Source of the DNA: SZUA-186 sp041552135
GTDB lineage: Bacteria; Pseudomonadota; Gammaproteobacteria; UBA9214
Reading direction: 5' to 3'
Length of the DNA stretch: 17,419 bases
NCBI GenBank assembly: GCA_041552135.1
Contig: JBFELL010000047.1
Span: 1 to 17,419, forward strand
Shown here: positions 1 to 7,264 of the stretch, piece after piece
How the letters are laid out: each line of letters starts with the position of its first letter
Position numbering within the stretch: the first letter of the stretch is position 1
Program-made: the position numbers and the translations under genes
The notes under the pieces: model-generated
The model's input: only the letters and a program-made list of their open reading frames with translations
Database searches by the model: none
What the model was told of the DNA's origin: nothing

Positions 1-323
1 ACCATAAAATCTTCAAAATAGCCCATAAAATATTGCAAGATACTGATATATATAGCATTAATTTATCTTTTCCAGCATCATTTCAAATCACAAGGTCGTT
101 GCCTTTCACGCAACCGGAGCGGTTTTCCCCTACCTTATCCACAAAGTTATCCACAGGCTGGAGACATTAATCCTTTGTCTGTCAGGAACTTGTCTACTCA
201 CCACCCCTTTCGTTGTGCCGTATCCTCAATACCGGCCCGGGGACGGCCACGGCGGCTGTGTTAAAGTGGTATTTACCCGGAACAACAACAAGCGTGCCAG
301 TACGGACCACACGGGAGGACGCC
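1..323. other. Gene-free AT-rich stretch at window edge
   Basis: The first 323 bases hold no convincing gene; the open frames crossing it run into or oppose the 324-680 gene. Bases 1-110 are markedly AT-rich compared with the GC-rich remainder. The two DnaA boxes at 135-155 are the only sequence-specific sites I can name. I looked for a promoter for the gene at 324 and found no -35/-10 pair with acceptable spacing. The left part could be the control region of a gene lying outside the window; in related synteny priA lies on this side of rpmE. Confidence 0.5.
135..155 (+). promoter_or_regulatory. Two tandem perfect DnaA boxes
   Basis: TTATCCACA occurs at 135-143 and again at 147-155, same orientation, separated by AAG, so the repeats start 12 bp apart. 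Both match the strongest E. coli DnaA-box consensus without mismatch. They sit beside the AT-rich stretch 1-110. Such pairs occur in replication origins and in DnaA-regulated promoters. Two boxes alone do not show an origin, and no dnaA, dnaN or mnmG gene is in the window. Confidence 0.6.
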
Positions 324-680
324 ATGTCAGAATCGATCACCCCGGCACCCTGCGATTTCGACGCCTGGGCAAGACTTGCCCGCAGCGACCCGGAGGTCTT
401 CGAACGCCAGCGTAGCCGTATCATCAAGCGCGCCATCCAGCGTGCGCCCGCCCGACGGCAACAGCGTCTGCATCGGCTGCAATGGCAGCTCGACCAGATC
501 CGCGCCACATCACGCACCCCGATGGTTGCCTGCCTGCGCATGCAACGCATGCTGTGGCAGAGCATCGACGGGAAAGACGGCCTGCTGGCATGCCTGCAGC
601 AACCGGCCGCCGTACTCAGACGCCGGTCACAGCATAACGGCACCTCCGCCAGGGTCATACCGCTGCGGCCGGCCCGCTAG
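324..680 (+). CDS. DUF3135-like small protein, function unknown
   Basis: This 118-residue cytoplasmic protein has no signal peptide or membrane segment. From memory it resembles the DUF3135 family of gammaproteobacteria: an N-terminal FDAWARLARSDPEVFE stretch (about residues 10-25), an arginine-rich helical middle (about 26-60) and a PMVACLRMQRMLW segment (about 69-81). The family has no established role. The ATG at 324 is chosen because GGAGGA lies just upstream (314-319) and homology begins soon after; upstream in-frame starts at 213 lack a ribosome site. Its C-terminal 30 residues look disordered and basic. It stands alone: 273 bases and a separate promoter lie between it and rpmE. The family call is from remembered pattern, not a search. 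Confidence 0.75.
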   Translation: MSESITPAPCDFDAWARLARSDPEVFERQRSRIIKRAIQRAPARRQQRLHRLQWQLDQIRATSRTPMVACLRMQRMLWQSIDGKDGLLACLQQPAAVLRRRSQHNGTSARVIPLRPAR

Positions 681-785
681 GCCCGGCCCGGATTTCTCAG
701 CGTGCAGCGTTGACTGTCCACCTGCGGAACTGTGGTTTTGAAGCGGCAGCTGACACCAGTGGCAGCAACTGCCGCCACCCGCGCT

Positions 786-802
786 CCCGGGCGGCGCCCG
801 GG
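786..802. other. GC-rich perfect hairpin between genes
   Basis: CCCGGGC (786-792) and GCCCGGG (796-802) form a 7-bp perfect inverted repeat around a three-base loop. No T-run follows on either strand, so a standard intrinsic terminator is not supported. It lies between the DUF3135-like gene and the rpmE promoter. It might end transcription of the upstream gene weakly or have no role. The rest of 681-854 shows no gene. Confidence 0.35.
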
Positions 803-854
803 CACACGAAACCGGCGCCAGCATCCGGGGTCCCGGCGAACTACCCTGACAGGC

Positions 855-883
855 TTGCCGGGCGTGCGGGGATAACGTATTAT
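855..883 (+). promoter_or_regulatory. sigma70 promoter of rpmE
   Basis: TTGCCG at 855-860 is followed after exactly 17 bases by TATTAT at 878-883, five of six matches to the -10 consensus. Transcription would start near 890, giving a leader of about 63 nt before the rpmE start. This is one of the two best promoter matches in the window and fits a highly expressed ribosomal protein gene. Confidence 0.65.
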
Positions 884-894
884 TCCCGCCCCTT

Positions 895-929
895 TTCCGG
901 GTGTGTACGGGCCAGCCCCGCGTCCGGAA
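895..929 (+). promoter_or_regulatory. Structured rpmE leader, candidate L31 autoregulatory RNA
   Basis: In the predicted rpmE 5' leader, 895-905 pairs with 919-929 (six Watson-Crick pairs TTCCGG/CCGGAA, then mixed G-C and G-U pairs). A GGG/CCC extension (909-911 with 916-918) closes a four-base loop above a small bulge. The stem ends 24 bases before the start codon. Gammaproteobacterial rpmE genes are known to carry an L31-binding leader. That this hairpin is that leader is inferred from position and structure only. Confidence 0.4.
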
Positions 930-953
930 CGAACACGACAGCCCGAGGCAGTT

Positions 954-1157
954 ATGAAACCCGAGATACACCCGGCATACAACGACGTCAAAGTCACCTG
1001 CAGCTGCGGGGAAAGCTTCCAGACCCGCTCCACCGCGGGCCAGGACCTGACCATCGAGGTATGCTCGCAGTGCCATCCCTTCTACACCGGCAAGCAGAAA
1101 ATCGTGGATACCGGTGGCCGCGTTGACAAGTTCCGCCGCCGCTACGGCAAGGGCTAG
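954..1157 (+). CDS. rpmE: Ribosomal protein L31 (bL31), zinc-binding type
   Basis: This is the 67-residue large-subunit ribosomal protein L31, which bridges the 50S and 30S subunits at the central protuberance. Family signatures are clear: MKPEIHP at the N-terminus, CSCG (C16, C18), CSQCHPFYTGKQK (C37, C40) and GGRVDKFRRRY near the end. The four cysteines mark the zinc-containing C+ form, as opposed to the zinc-free paralogue used under zinc starvation. The ATG at 954 is preceded by CGAGG and matches the family start; the 17-residue upstream extension in frame is not conserved. It has its own promoter, a structured leader and a strong terminator whose DNA lies inside the next gene. Length is normal for the family. 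Confidence 0.97.
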   Translation: MKPEIHPAYNDVKVTCSCGESFQTRSTAGQDLTIEVCSQCHPFYTGKQKIVDTGGRVDKFRRRYGKG

Positions 1158-1169
1158 CCACGCCGCTGC

Positions 1170-1982
1170 ATGCCAGGCAGTTTACGCAGTAAAGGGGCGC
1201 CCCGACCGGGCGCCCTTTTTTTTATTTTCAGCTGCCTGCTGACGGCAGCCCTGCAGGCCACTGCCGTGAATTGCCCGGCCCCCGGCAACGGCGAACAGGT
1301 CGAAGTGGCGCATGTCTACGACGGTGACACCGTCAGGCTGGCAGACGGCCGGCGGTTGCGACTGATCGGCATCAATGCACCTGAAACCGGCCACAGCGGG
1401 CAACCGCCCCAGCCTCTGGCAGCGCAGGCCCGGTCGGTGCTCGAGTCACTGCTAGAGCGGCAGAACAACGCCCTGACGCTGCAATACGGCACAACACGGC
1501 AGGACCACTATGGCCGACTGCTGGCACACGCCTTCCTGCAGGACGGCGACAACCTCGCCGTGCCACTGCTGGAACAGGGCCTGGCGACGGCACTGGCGGT
1601 ACCACCCAACACCCGTGCGGCCGACTGTTACCGGCACATCGAAGCCCGTGCCCGCACCGCCCGCCTCGGTGTCTGGTCATTGCCGGAATACCAGAGCGTG
1701 GCCGCCGCAAACCTGTCGCCGGATACGCGGGGCTTTCGTCTCGTCGCGGGCCGTGTCCTGGACATCCGGCAGACCCGCTACAGCATCTGGCTGCAGCTCG
1801 ACGGCCCGCTGGCCGCGCATATCGCCAGGAGGGACCTGGTGTATTTTCCTGCGGACTATCCCGAGGCACTGCTGGGCCGGCGGGTGGAGGTGCGGGGCTG
1901 GCTGAAGCCGGACACCGGGGGCCTGAAGCTCAATATCCGCCATCCCGCCGCACTGCTGCGTCCCGGTGCGAAGACGCCCTGA
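1170..1982 (+). CDS. Exported thermonuclease-like protein with C-terminal OB-like domain
   Basis: This 270-residue protein has a signal peptide (hydrophobic core about 15-30, cleavage probably near residues 32-34) followed by a staphylococcal nuclease domain (about 43-170). The catalytic set is visible: R64 and E72 in RLIGINAPE, R116 in DHYGRLLA, and the acidic calcium-site motif YDGDT (D51, D53). The usual second aspartate in GIDAPE is N69 here. Residues about 187-265 look like a further OB-type beta domain (LVAGRVLDI..., VEVRGWLKP). It should cleave nucleic acid in the periplasm or outside the cell; substrate is unknown. The ATG at 1170 is the only ordinary start that keeps the signal peptide, yet it has a poor ribosome site and sits 12 bases after rpmE, before the rpmE terminator. 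A nuclease gene beside rpmE is also remembered from Pseudomonas. Confidence 0.85.
   Translation: MPGSLRSKGAPRPGALFFIFSCLLTAALQATAVNCPAPGNGEQVEVAHVYDGDTVRLADGRRLRLIGINAPETGHSGQPPQPLAAQARSVLESLLERQNNALTLQYGTTRQDHYGRLLAHAFLQDGDNLAVPLLEQGLATALAVPPNTRAADCYRHIEARARTARLGVWSLPEYQSVAAANLSPDTRGFRLVAGRVLDIRQTRYSIWLQLDGPLAAHIARRDLVYFPADYPEALLGRRVEVRGWLKPDTGGLKLNIRHPAALLRPGAKTP
1191..1223 (+). terminator. Intrinsic terminator of rpmE, inside the next coding region
   Basis: AAAGGGGCGCCC (1191-1202) pairs with GGGCGCCCTTTT (1208-1219) across the loop CGACC, a 12-bp stem with one G-T pair. A run of eight T follows (1216-1223). This is a textbook Rho-independent terminator 34 bases after the rpmE stop. It lies wholly within codons 8-18 of the nuclease gene that starts at 1170, including part of its signal peptide. 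Confidence 0.85.
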
Positions 1983-2114
1983 CGAATATGTTCCGTATCA
2001 GTGCTGTCTCGCTTGATTCCTTCTTCGCTTCTGGCAGTTTTCATGTTTCAGGTCCATCTGGTTTTGCATTCCCGACCTGGACCCGGATGCTTGCACTGCA
2101 AACCAGGAATTTTA

Positions 2115-3632
2115 ATGGAGCAATGGTTCCGTATGATTAAAATGCCCCGAATGAGTGCTACGCAATTCACCCGCCGTTTGCCGCTGTGCCGCTGGCTGTG
2201 TGCACTGCCGGCAGCCTGGCTGCTGGCAGGCTGCGCCACCAACCCCGTGACCGGTGAAAGCGATTATGTCCTGATGTCGGAACAGCAGGAGATCTCCCTT
2301 GGCCAGCGCCATAACAGGAAAATTCTCAAGGAGATGCCGCCCTACGATGACGCGAAACTGCATGCGCTGATCCAGTCAATCGGCTCGCAACTGGCGGCCC
2401 ACAGCCACCGCACGGGACTGGACTACCGCTTCAGGATTCTCGACAGCCCGACCGTCAATGCCTTCGCCCTGCCGGGCGGTTACATCTACATCACGCGCGG
2501 CATGCTGGCCTATCTCAACTCGGAGGCGGAGCTGGCCGCGGTACTGGGCCACGAGATCGGCCATGTCACGGCGCGGCACAGCGTCCGCCAGCACAGCGCC
2601 GCCACCACGGCGAACGTGCTCGGCACCGTGGTGTCCGTTGCCACCGGCATACAGGGCATCGATGACCTGACGGACATGGCCGGTACCGCCCTCGTGCGCG
2701 GCTACGGCCGCGAGCATGAACTGGAGGCGGACCGCCTGGGTGCGGAATACATGGCGCGCAGCGGCTATGACCCCGATGCCATGCTGGAGGTGATAGGCAT
2801 ACTGAAGGACCAGGAGACATTCGAGAAAAAACGTGCCCGCGAGGAAGGCCGCGAGCCGAACGTCTATCACGGCCTGTTCTCGACCCACCCGAAAAACGAT
2901 GCCCGCCTGCAGGAAGTCGTGCGTGCCGCGCGAGCCCACAAAACCGGCTCCTCGACACGTATCAACCGTGACGACTTCATCCGTTCGCTGGAGGGCCTGC
3001 CGTTTGGCGACAGCGCAAGCCAGGGCATCGTCAGCGGCAACCGCTTTTACCACGAGTCGCTGGATTTCACGATCGCCTTCCCGACCGGCTGGCAGATCGA
3101 CAACCGTGCTGACCGGGTTGTGGCCATGCCGGCCGGCAAGGACGGCCTGATGACGCTGGAGACGGACGAGCTGGACAGGCGCATGCCGGCCCGCGATGTC
3201 TTGAAGAAACGCATGCAACTGCACGATCTGCGCCGCGGCGAGCAGATCAGCAGCAGCGGCATGACCGGCTATACCGGCATCGCCAGCAGCAAGACCCCGT
3301 TCGGCACCCGGCCCGTGCGCTACATCGTGCTGATGCGGGACAAGACCGCCTGGATCTTTGCCGGCACCGCGCGGGACAAGCGCAACCCCTACAAGTACGA
3401 CCGGCAGATCATCGCCTCGGCGAAGACCTTCCGCTCGATGAACACAGAGGATGAAAAGCCCGCCGGCGGCAACCACCTGCATATCATCCGCGCCGGCAAC
3501 AACAGCCGTTACCGGGATCTGGCGACCCGGTCACCGATAGACCGCCATGCGGAAGAACAACTGCGACTGCTGAATGACCAGTACCCGAAGGGCGAGCCAC
3601 GCAGCGGCCAGCTACTCAAGACGGTGCGCTAG
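2115..3632 (+). CDS. M48-family zinc metalloprotease, lipoprotein
   Basis: This is a periplasmic, lipid-anchored protease of 505 residues. A lipobox LLAGC places the modified cysteine at residue 40. The M48 domain carries HEIGH (H146, E147, H150), and the third zinc ligand is probably E204 in ELEADR, as in BepA and Oma1-type enzymes. The BepA tetratricopeptide repeats are absent. Instead residues about 300-470 form a separate beta-rich region, and the protein ends with a QYPKGEPRSGQLLKTVR tail resembling the COG4784-type Zn proteases. Likely work is quality control of envelope proteins. The start at 2115 is chosen for AGGA at 2105-2108; in-frame ATGs at 2133, 2142 and 2151 give a shorter leader, and the frame is open back to 2001. 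It may have its own promoter, but I could not identify one. Confidence 0.85.
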   Translation: MEQWFRMIKMPRMSATQFTRRLPLCRWLCALPAAWLLAGCATNPVTGESDYVLMSEQQEISLGQRHNRKILKEMPPYDDAKLHALIQSIGSQLAAHSHRTGLDYRFRILDSPTVNAFALPGGYIYITRGMLAYLNSEAELAAVLGHEIGHVTARHSVRQHSAATTANVLGTVVSVATGIQGIDDLTDMAGTALVRGYGREHELEADRLGAEYMARSGYDPDAMLEVIGILKDQETFEKKRAREEGREPNVYHGLFSTHPKNDARLQEVVRAARAHKTGSSTRINRDDFIRSLEGLPFGDSASQGIVSGNRFYHESLDFTIAFPTGWQIDNRADRVVAMPAGKDGLMTLETDELDRRMPARDVLKKRMQLHDLRRGEQISSSGMTGYTGIASSKTPFGTRPVRYIVLMRDKTAWIFAGTARDKRNPYKYDRQIIASAKTFRSMNTEDEKPAGGNHLHIIRAGNNSRYRDLATRSPIDRHAEEQLRLLNDQYPKGEPRSGQLLKTVR

Positions 3633-3697
3633 GGAGCCGCCAACTATATACTTGGCTGCCACTGAACAGCGCGCGGACAACAGGACGGGAAATACGC

Positions 3698-4609
3698 ATG
3701 CAGAAAATCAGCATCTTCGGCGCCGGTCGGGTCGGCGAAACCACTGCACTGATGCTGGCGCAGAAGGAGATGTGCCGGGAAGTCGGCCTGTTCGACCTGC
3801 GCGCGCAGGCCGCTGCCGGAGCCGCACTGGACATCATGCAGTCCGCCAGCTATTTCGGTTTCGACACACAGGTACGCGGCGGCGCCGGTACCGAACTCAT
3901 TCACGACTCGGACCTGGTGATCGTCACCGCCGGTTCACCTCGCAAACCCGGCATGTCCCGCAGCGATGTCCTGGATGTCAACCGCACGGTAATCGATGCC
4001 ATCGTCGACCAGGTCCTCGAGCATGCACCGAACGCACTGCTGATGCTGGTAACCAACCCGGTCGACATCCTCACCTGGCATGCCTGGAGGCGCACCGGCT
4101 GGCAACGCAACCGTGTCTTTGGCCTGGGCGGTGTTCTGGATACCGCACGCATGTCGTACTTCATTGCGCACGAAACCGGCCACTCCAACCGCGACATACA
4201 GACGATGGTGATCGGTGGACACGGCGACAGCATGCTGCCGCTGTTTCGTTTCAGCAGCATCCACGGTATCAGCGCGGAGATAGTACTGGACAGCGAGGCT
4301 CGCGAGCGGGTATCGGAACGCACCCGGCATGGTGGCGCGGAGGTGCTCAACCTGCGCGAGAACAGCAGTGCCTTCAATGCACCGGCCGCCGCGATTGCCA
4401 CCATGGTGGACGCCATTTGCAACGACCGCAAACAGATACTGCCCTGCGTCAGTATACTGGATGGCGAGTACCGGCAGCGTGAGACCACCGCAGGCGTACC
4501 GGTCATCATGGGTCGCAACGGCATTGAGCAGGTCATCGAGCTGCCGCTCAACGAGGCCGAGCTGGCTGAATTTCAGGCCTCGATCGACAGCATACGCGCC
4601 GACCTCTGA
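3698..4609 (+). CDS. mdh: Malate dehydrogenase, LDH-like type
   Basis: This 303-residue enzyme oxidises malate to oxaloacetate with NAD. The dinucleotide fold starts at FGAGRVG (G8, G10, G13), with D33 at the end of the second strand favouring NAD over NADP. The substrate loop reads PRKPGMSR: R82 and R88 mark malate rather than lactate specificity. N120, D148, R151 and catalytic H175 in GGHGD complete the active site. It belongs to the LDH-like tetrameric class, not the dimeric class of E. coli Mdh, which carries GAAGGIG. GGGA lies about 8 bases before the ATG. The gene starts 65 bases after the protease gene and its stop is 7 bases from the stop of the convergent mrcA. Remembered Pseudomonas synteny has malic enzyme at this position. 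Confidence 0.93.
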   Translation: MQKISIFGAGRVGETTALMLAQKEMCREVGLFDLRAQAAAGAALDIMQSASYFGFDTQVRGGAGTELIHDSDLVIVTAGSPRKPGMSRSDVLDVNRTVIDAIVDQVLEHAPNALLMLVTNPVDILTWHAWRRTGWQRNRVFGLGGVLDTARMSYFIAHETGHSNRDIQTMVIGGHGDSMLPLFRFSSIHGISAEIVLDSEARERVSERTRHGGAEVLNLRENSSAFNAPAAAIATMVDAICNDRKQILPCVSILDGEYRQRETTAGVPVIMGRNGIEQVIELPLNEAELAEFQASIDSIRADL

Positions 4610-4616
4610 GCCCGCC

Positions 4617-7007
4617 TCAGAACAGTTCCCCTGAGCCGTCGTCAACGCTGGCCGGTCCGCCACCTGGCGCACCCTCCCCCCCGGCGATTTCGGTCGGTAC
4701 CGAATCCGATCGAAACGATTCGAAAATGCCATCGGCCTGGCCGCTGCGTGCCAGCAGGCCCGACTGCGGATCGATGCGCACCGTCACCAGGCCTTCCGGC
4801 TGGTGCCGGTTCATGACCGGACTGCCCTTCAGGGCATCTCCCATGTACGCCATCCACATCGGCAAGGCGGCACGGCCTCCGGTCTCGCCACGGCCCAGGG
4901 GCTCCAGCTTGTCAAAGCCCACCCAGGACACGGCCACCAGCGACGGGTTGTAGCCGCAAAACCAGGCATCCATCTGGTCATTGGTGGTGCCGGTCTTGCC
5001 GCCCAGGTCACTGCGACCCAGTGCACGGGCACGCTGGCCGGTACCGCGCTGGATAACATCCCGCATCATGGAATCCATCAACCAGGCGTTCTGCGGCGTG
5101 ATGACCGCTTGCGCCAGGGGCAGCGGCTGCTCCCGCCCCTGCAGGTCTTCCAGCACTGGCGGACATTCGGCACAGGCCACGACCGGACGCGCTGCCTCGA
5201 TGACGTTACCCTCGGCGTCGTGGATACGGGTAATGAAATAGGGGTTCACCCGATAGCCGCCACTGGCGAATACCGCGTAGGCGCGCGCCATCTGCAGGGG
5301 CGTTGCCGAGGCACTGCCCAGCGCCAGCGTCAGGTCCTTCGGCAACTGTGCCGCGGCAAATCCGAAGCGCTCCGCGTAGCTGGCCGCGCGTGTCGCACCG
5401 ATCGTGCGCAGCACCCGGATCGAAACCAGGTTGCGCGAGCGGTACAGCGCCTCGCGCAGGCGCGTCGGACCGTAGAACTTGCCGCTGTAGTTCTCCGGGC
5501 GCCAGGTCGCCTCCAGCGCCGCATCATCGAACACCACGGGTGCATCGTTGACGATAGTGGCCGGGGTGAAGCCCGACTCCAGCGCGGCGGAATAGATGAT
5601 CGGCTTGAAACTCGACCCGGGCTGGCGCTTCGCCTGGGTAACGCGATTGAACTTGCTGTCGCCGAAGTCGAAACCGCCAACCAGCGCCACGATAGCGCCG
5701 TCCACCGGACGCAGCGAAACCAGTGCGCCCTGTACCTGCGGCACCTGCGCCAGCAGCCACTTGTCCCCGTCCTCCTCCAGGCGAACGATATCGCCCACCG
5801 CCAGGATATCCGCTGCCTTTTCCGGTCCGGGACCCTTGCGGTTGGCAGACTTGTAGGGCCGCGCCCACGACAGGCCGTCCCATTCAATCCCGAGCGTATC
5901 CCCGCTGCGCAGCACGACCTGCACGGATTTCTCCTCGACCTGCGTCACCAGCCCGGCTACCAGTCCGCCGCGTGCCGGGTAGTCGCGCAGCAGACCGGAC
6001 CAGTCACCGGCCTCCATACCATCGGGTTCCGCGCGCCCCTCCGGGCCGCGATAGCCATGGCGCCTGCTGTAGTCAAGCAAGGCACGCCGCATGGCGGCAT
6101 TCGCCGCCGCCTGCCGGTCGGTGTCGAGCGTTGTCACCACCTCGTAACCGGATGTGTAGGCCTGCGGACCGAAGCGCCTGACCATTTCGTCGCGCACCAT
6201 CTCCGCCAGCCACGGCGCCTGCGCCTCTGCCTGCACGGTATGCAGTTCGGCGAGGTCCACCTCGGCGCGTGCAGCCGCGTGCGTATCGGCATCGATGAAA
6301 CCGAGCTTGTGCATTCGATCGAGTATGTAATTGCGCCGGATCTTCGCGGCAGACGGGTTGTTGACAGGGTTAACACGCGACGGGGCCTTCGGCAGCGCGG
6401 CGATCATCGCCATCTGCGCAATCGAGAGATCGCCGATGCCGGTGCCGTAATACACGCGTGCCGCTGCCTCCACACCATAGGCACGGTGGCCAAGGTATAT
6501 CTTGTTCAGATACAGCTCGAGAATTTCCGGCTTGCTGAGCGACTGTTCGATACGAAACGCCAGGATGATCTCGGAGAGCTTGCGCAGATAGGTCTTTTCC
6601 CGGCTCAGATAGAAGTTGCGCGCCACCTGCATGGTAATCGTACTGCCGCCCTGGCGTTTCTCGCCGGTGCGGATCAGCTCGAACACCGCGCGCGCGAGAC
6701 CGAACATGTCGACGCCGGGGTGCTCGAAGAAACGATCATCCTCCGCCGCCAGGAAAGCATGCACCAGATCCTCAGGGACATCCTCGATATGCACGGGATT
6801 ACGCCGCTTTTCACCGAATTCGGCCAGCAGCCGGCGGTCACGCGTGTAGACACGCAACGGCACCTGCAGCTGAACATCGCGCAGCGCATCGATTGAAGGC
6901 AGCTCGGAGGCAACCTTCATGGTCAGTGCTGCCGCTGCAATCGACAGGACCAGCAGCCCCGTCAGCAGCAGGTAAAGTATAAAACGCCCCAGCCGAAAAA
7001 TTTTCAT
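4617..7007 (-). CDS. mrcA: Penicillin-binding protein 1A, bifunctional peptidoglycan synthase
   Basis: This 796-residue inner-membrane enzyme polymerises glycan strands and cross-links them. One N-terminal membrane helix (about 7-28) precedes the GT51 glycosyltransferase domain, with catalytic E89 in EDDRFFEHPG and the GGSTITMQ and RKLSEIILA motifs. An OB-type regulatory insert (about 310-425) follows. The transpeptidase has SSFK (S465, K468), SRN (524-526) and KTGTT (671-673). It ends in GELF, similar to the E. coli ELF end. The ATG at 7007 is preferred; a TTG at 7022 would add five residues but its only AGG touches it. It is divergent from pilM, the usual ponA-pilMNOPQ arrangement. No domain is broken. 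Its stop lies 7 bases from mdh, so no room is left for a terminator between them. Confidence 0.96.
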   Translation of the reverse strand: MKIFRLGRFILYLLLTGLLVLSIAAAALTMKVASELPSIDALRDVQLQVPLRVYTRDRRLLAEFGEKRRNPVHIEDVPEDLVHAFLAAEDDRFFEHPGVDMFGLARAVFELIRTGEKRQGGSTITMQVARNFYLSREKTYLRKLSEIILAFRIEQSLSKPEILELYLNKIYLGHRAYGVEAAARVYYGTGIGDLSIAQMAMIAALPKAPSRVNPVNNPSAAKIRRNYILDRMHKLGFIDADTHAAARAEVDLAELHTVQAEAQAPWLAEMVRDEMVRRFGPQAYTSGYEVVTTLDTDRQAAANAAMRRALLDYSRRHGYRGPEGRAEPDGMEAGDWSGLLRDYPARGGLVAGLVTQVEEKSVQVVLRSGDTLGIEWDGLSWARPYKSANRKGPGPEKAADILAVGDIVRLEEDGDKWLLAQVPQVQGALVSLRPVDGAIVALVGGFDFGDSKFNRVTQAKRQPGSSFKPIIYSAALESGFTPATIVNDAPVVFDDAALEATWRPENYSGKFYGPTRLREALYRSRNLVSIRVLRTIGATRAASYAERFGFAAAQLPKDLTLALGSASATPLQMARAYAVFASGGYRVNPYFITRIHDAEGNVIEAARPVVACAECPPVLEDLQGREQPLPLAQAVITPQNAWLMDSMMRDVIQRGTGQRARALGRSDLGGKTGTTNDQMDAWFCGYNPSLVAVSWVGFDKLEPLGRGETGGRAALPMWMAYMGDALKGSPVMNRHQPEGLVTVRIDPQSGLLARSGQADGIFESFRSDSVPTEIAGGEGAPGGGPASVDDGSGELF

Positions 7008-7107
7008 AACCAATGATATCAACCTGTGATCGGGTTCATGGAATGAATATAAATATCGTCATATAAAACAACATATCGCGTCACAGTATAAAAATTTCTC
7101 AACATTG

Positions 7108-7122
7108 TCGGATCGCATCCGA
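7108..7122. promoter_or_regulatory. Palindrome in the mrcA-pilM divergent control region
   Basis: TCGGAT (7108-7113) and ATCCGA (7117-7122) are a perfect inverted repeat around CGC. It lies roughly 100 bases upstream of the mrcA start and about 64 bases before the pilM -35 box, in an otherwise AT-rich intergenic region (7008-7264). It could be a dimeric regulator site serving either gene; no regulator can be named. No good minus-strand promoter for mrcA was recognised. Confidence 0.3.
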
Positions 7123-7185
7123 TAACGTAAAGCAGTATGTTGTAGCAGGTGAAAGCATACGTTCTGGCGAAGGGTAAAACATTAG

Positions 7186-7214
7186 TTGACAAACAGTTGC
7201 CAATGTCCTCTAAT
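7186..7214 (+). promoter_or_regulatory. Near-consensus sigma70 promoter of pilMNOPQ
   Basis: A perfect TTGACA at 7186-7191 is separated by 17 bases from TCTAAT at 7209-7214 (five of six). Transcription would begin near 7221, about 44 bases before the pilM GTG. It is the only strong + strand promoter between mrcA and pilM, so it should drive the whole pilus operon. Confidence 0.75.
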
Positions 7215-7264
7215 CCCCGAAGCTACCTTTGCTGTCCAACAGTGGGTAAACAAAAGGAAAACTT

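Noticed and set aside
135..155. Calling the left edge a chromosomal origin
   Set aside because: Only two DnaA boxes are visible and no dnaA, dnaN, mnmG or parAB gene is nearby; the evidence supports DnaA binding sites only.
2001..2114. Longer N-terminus for the M48 protease starting at 2001
   Set aside because: It would put two hydrophobic segments before the lipobox and lacks a ribosome site, whereas AGGA precedes the ATG at 2115.
2376..3482. 368-codon minus-strand frame opposite the M48 protease
   Set aside because: The + strand frame carries lipobox, HEIGH and EADR motifs; the antisense frame shows no family features and is explained by codon bias.
3574..4482. 302-codon frame overlapping mdh on the same strand
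   Set aside because: It is out of frame with mdh, which shows every catalytic residue; this frame is rich in Arg/His/Gly without a pattern.
4803..6896. 697-codon open frame on the + strand opposite mrcA
   Set aside because: It is the antisense shadow of a GC-rich gene; the minus-strand frame has full PBP1A motifs, and the + strand translation is rich in Arg/His/Gln with no recognisable domain.
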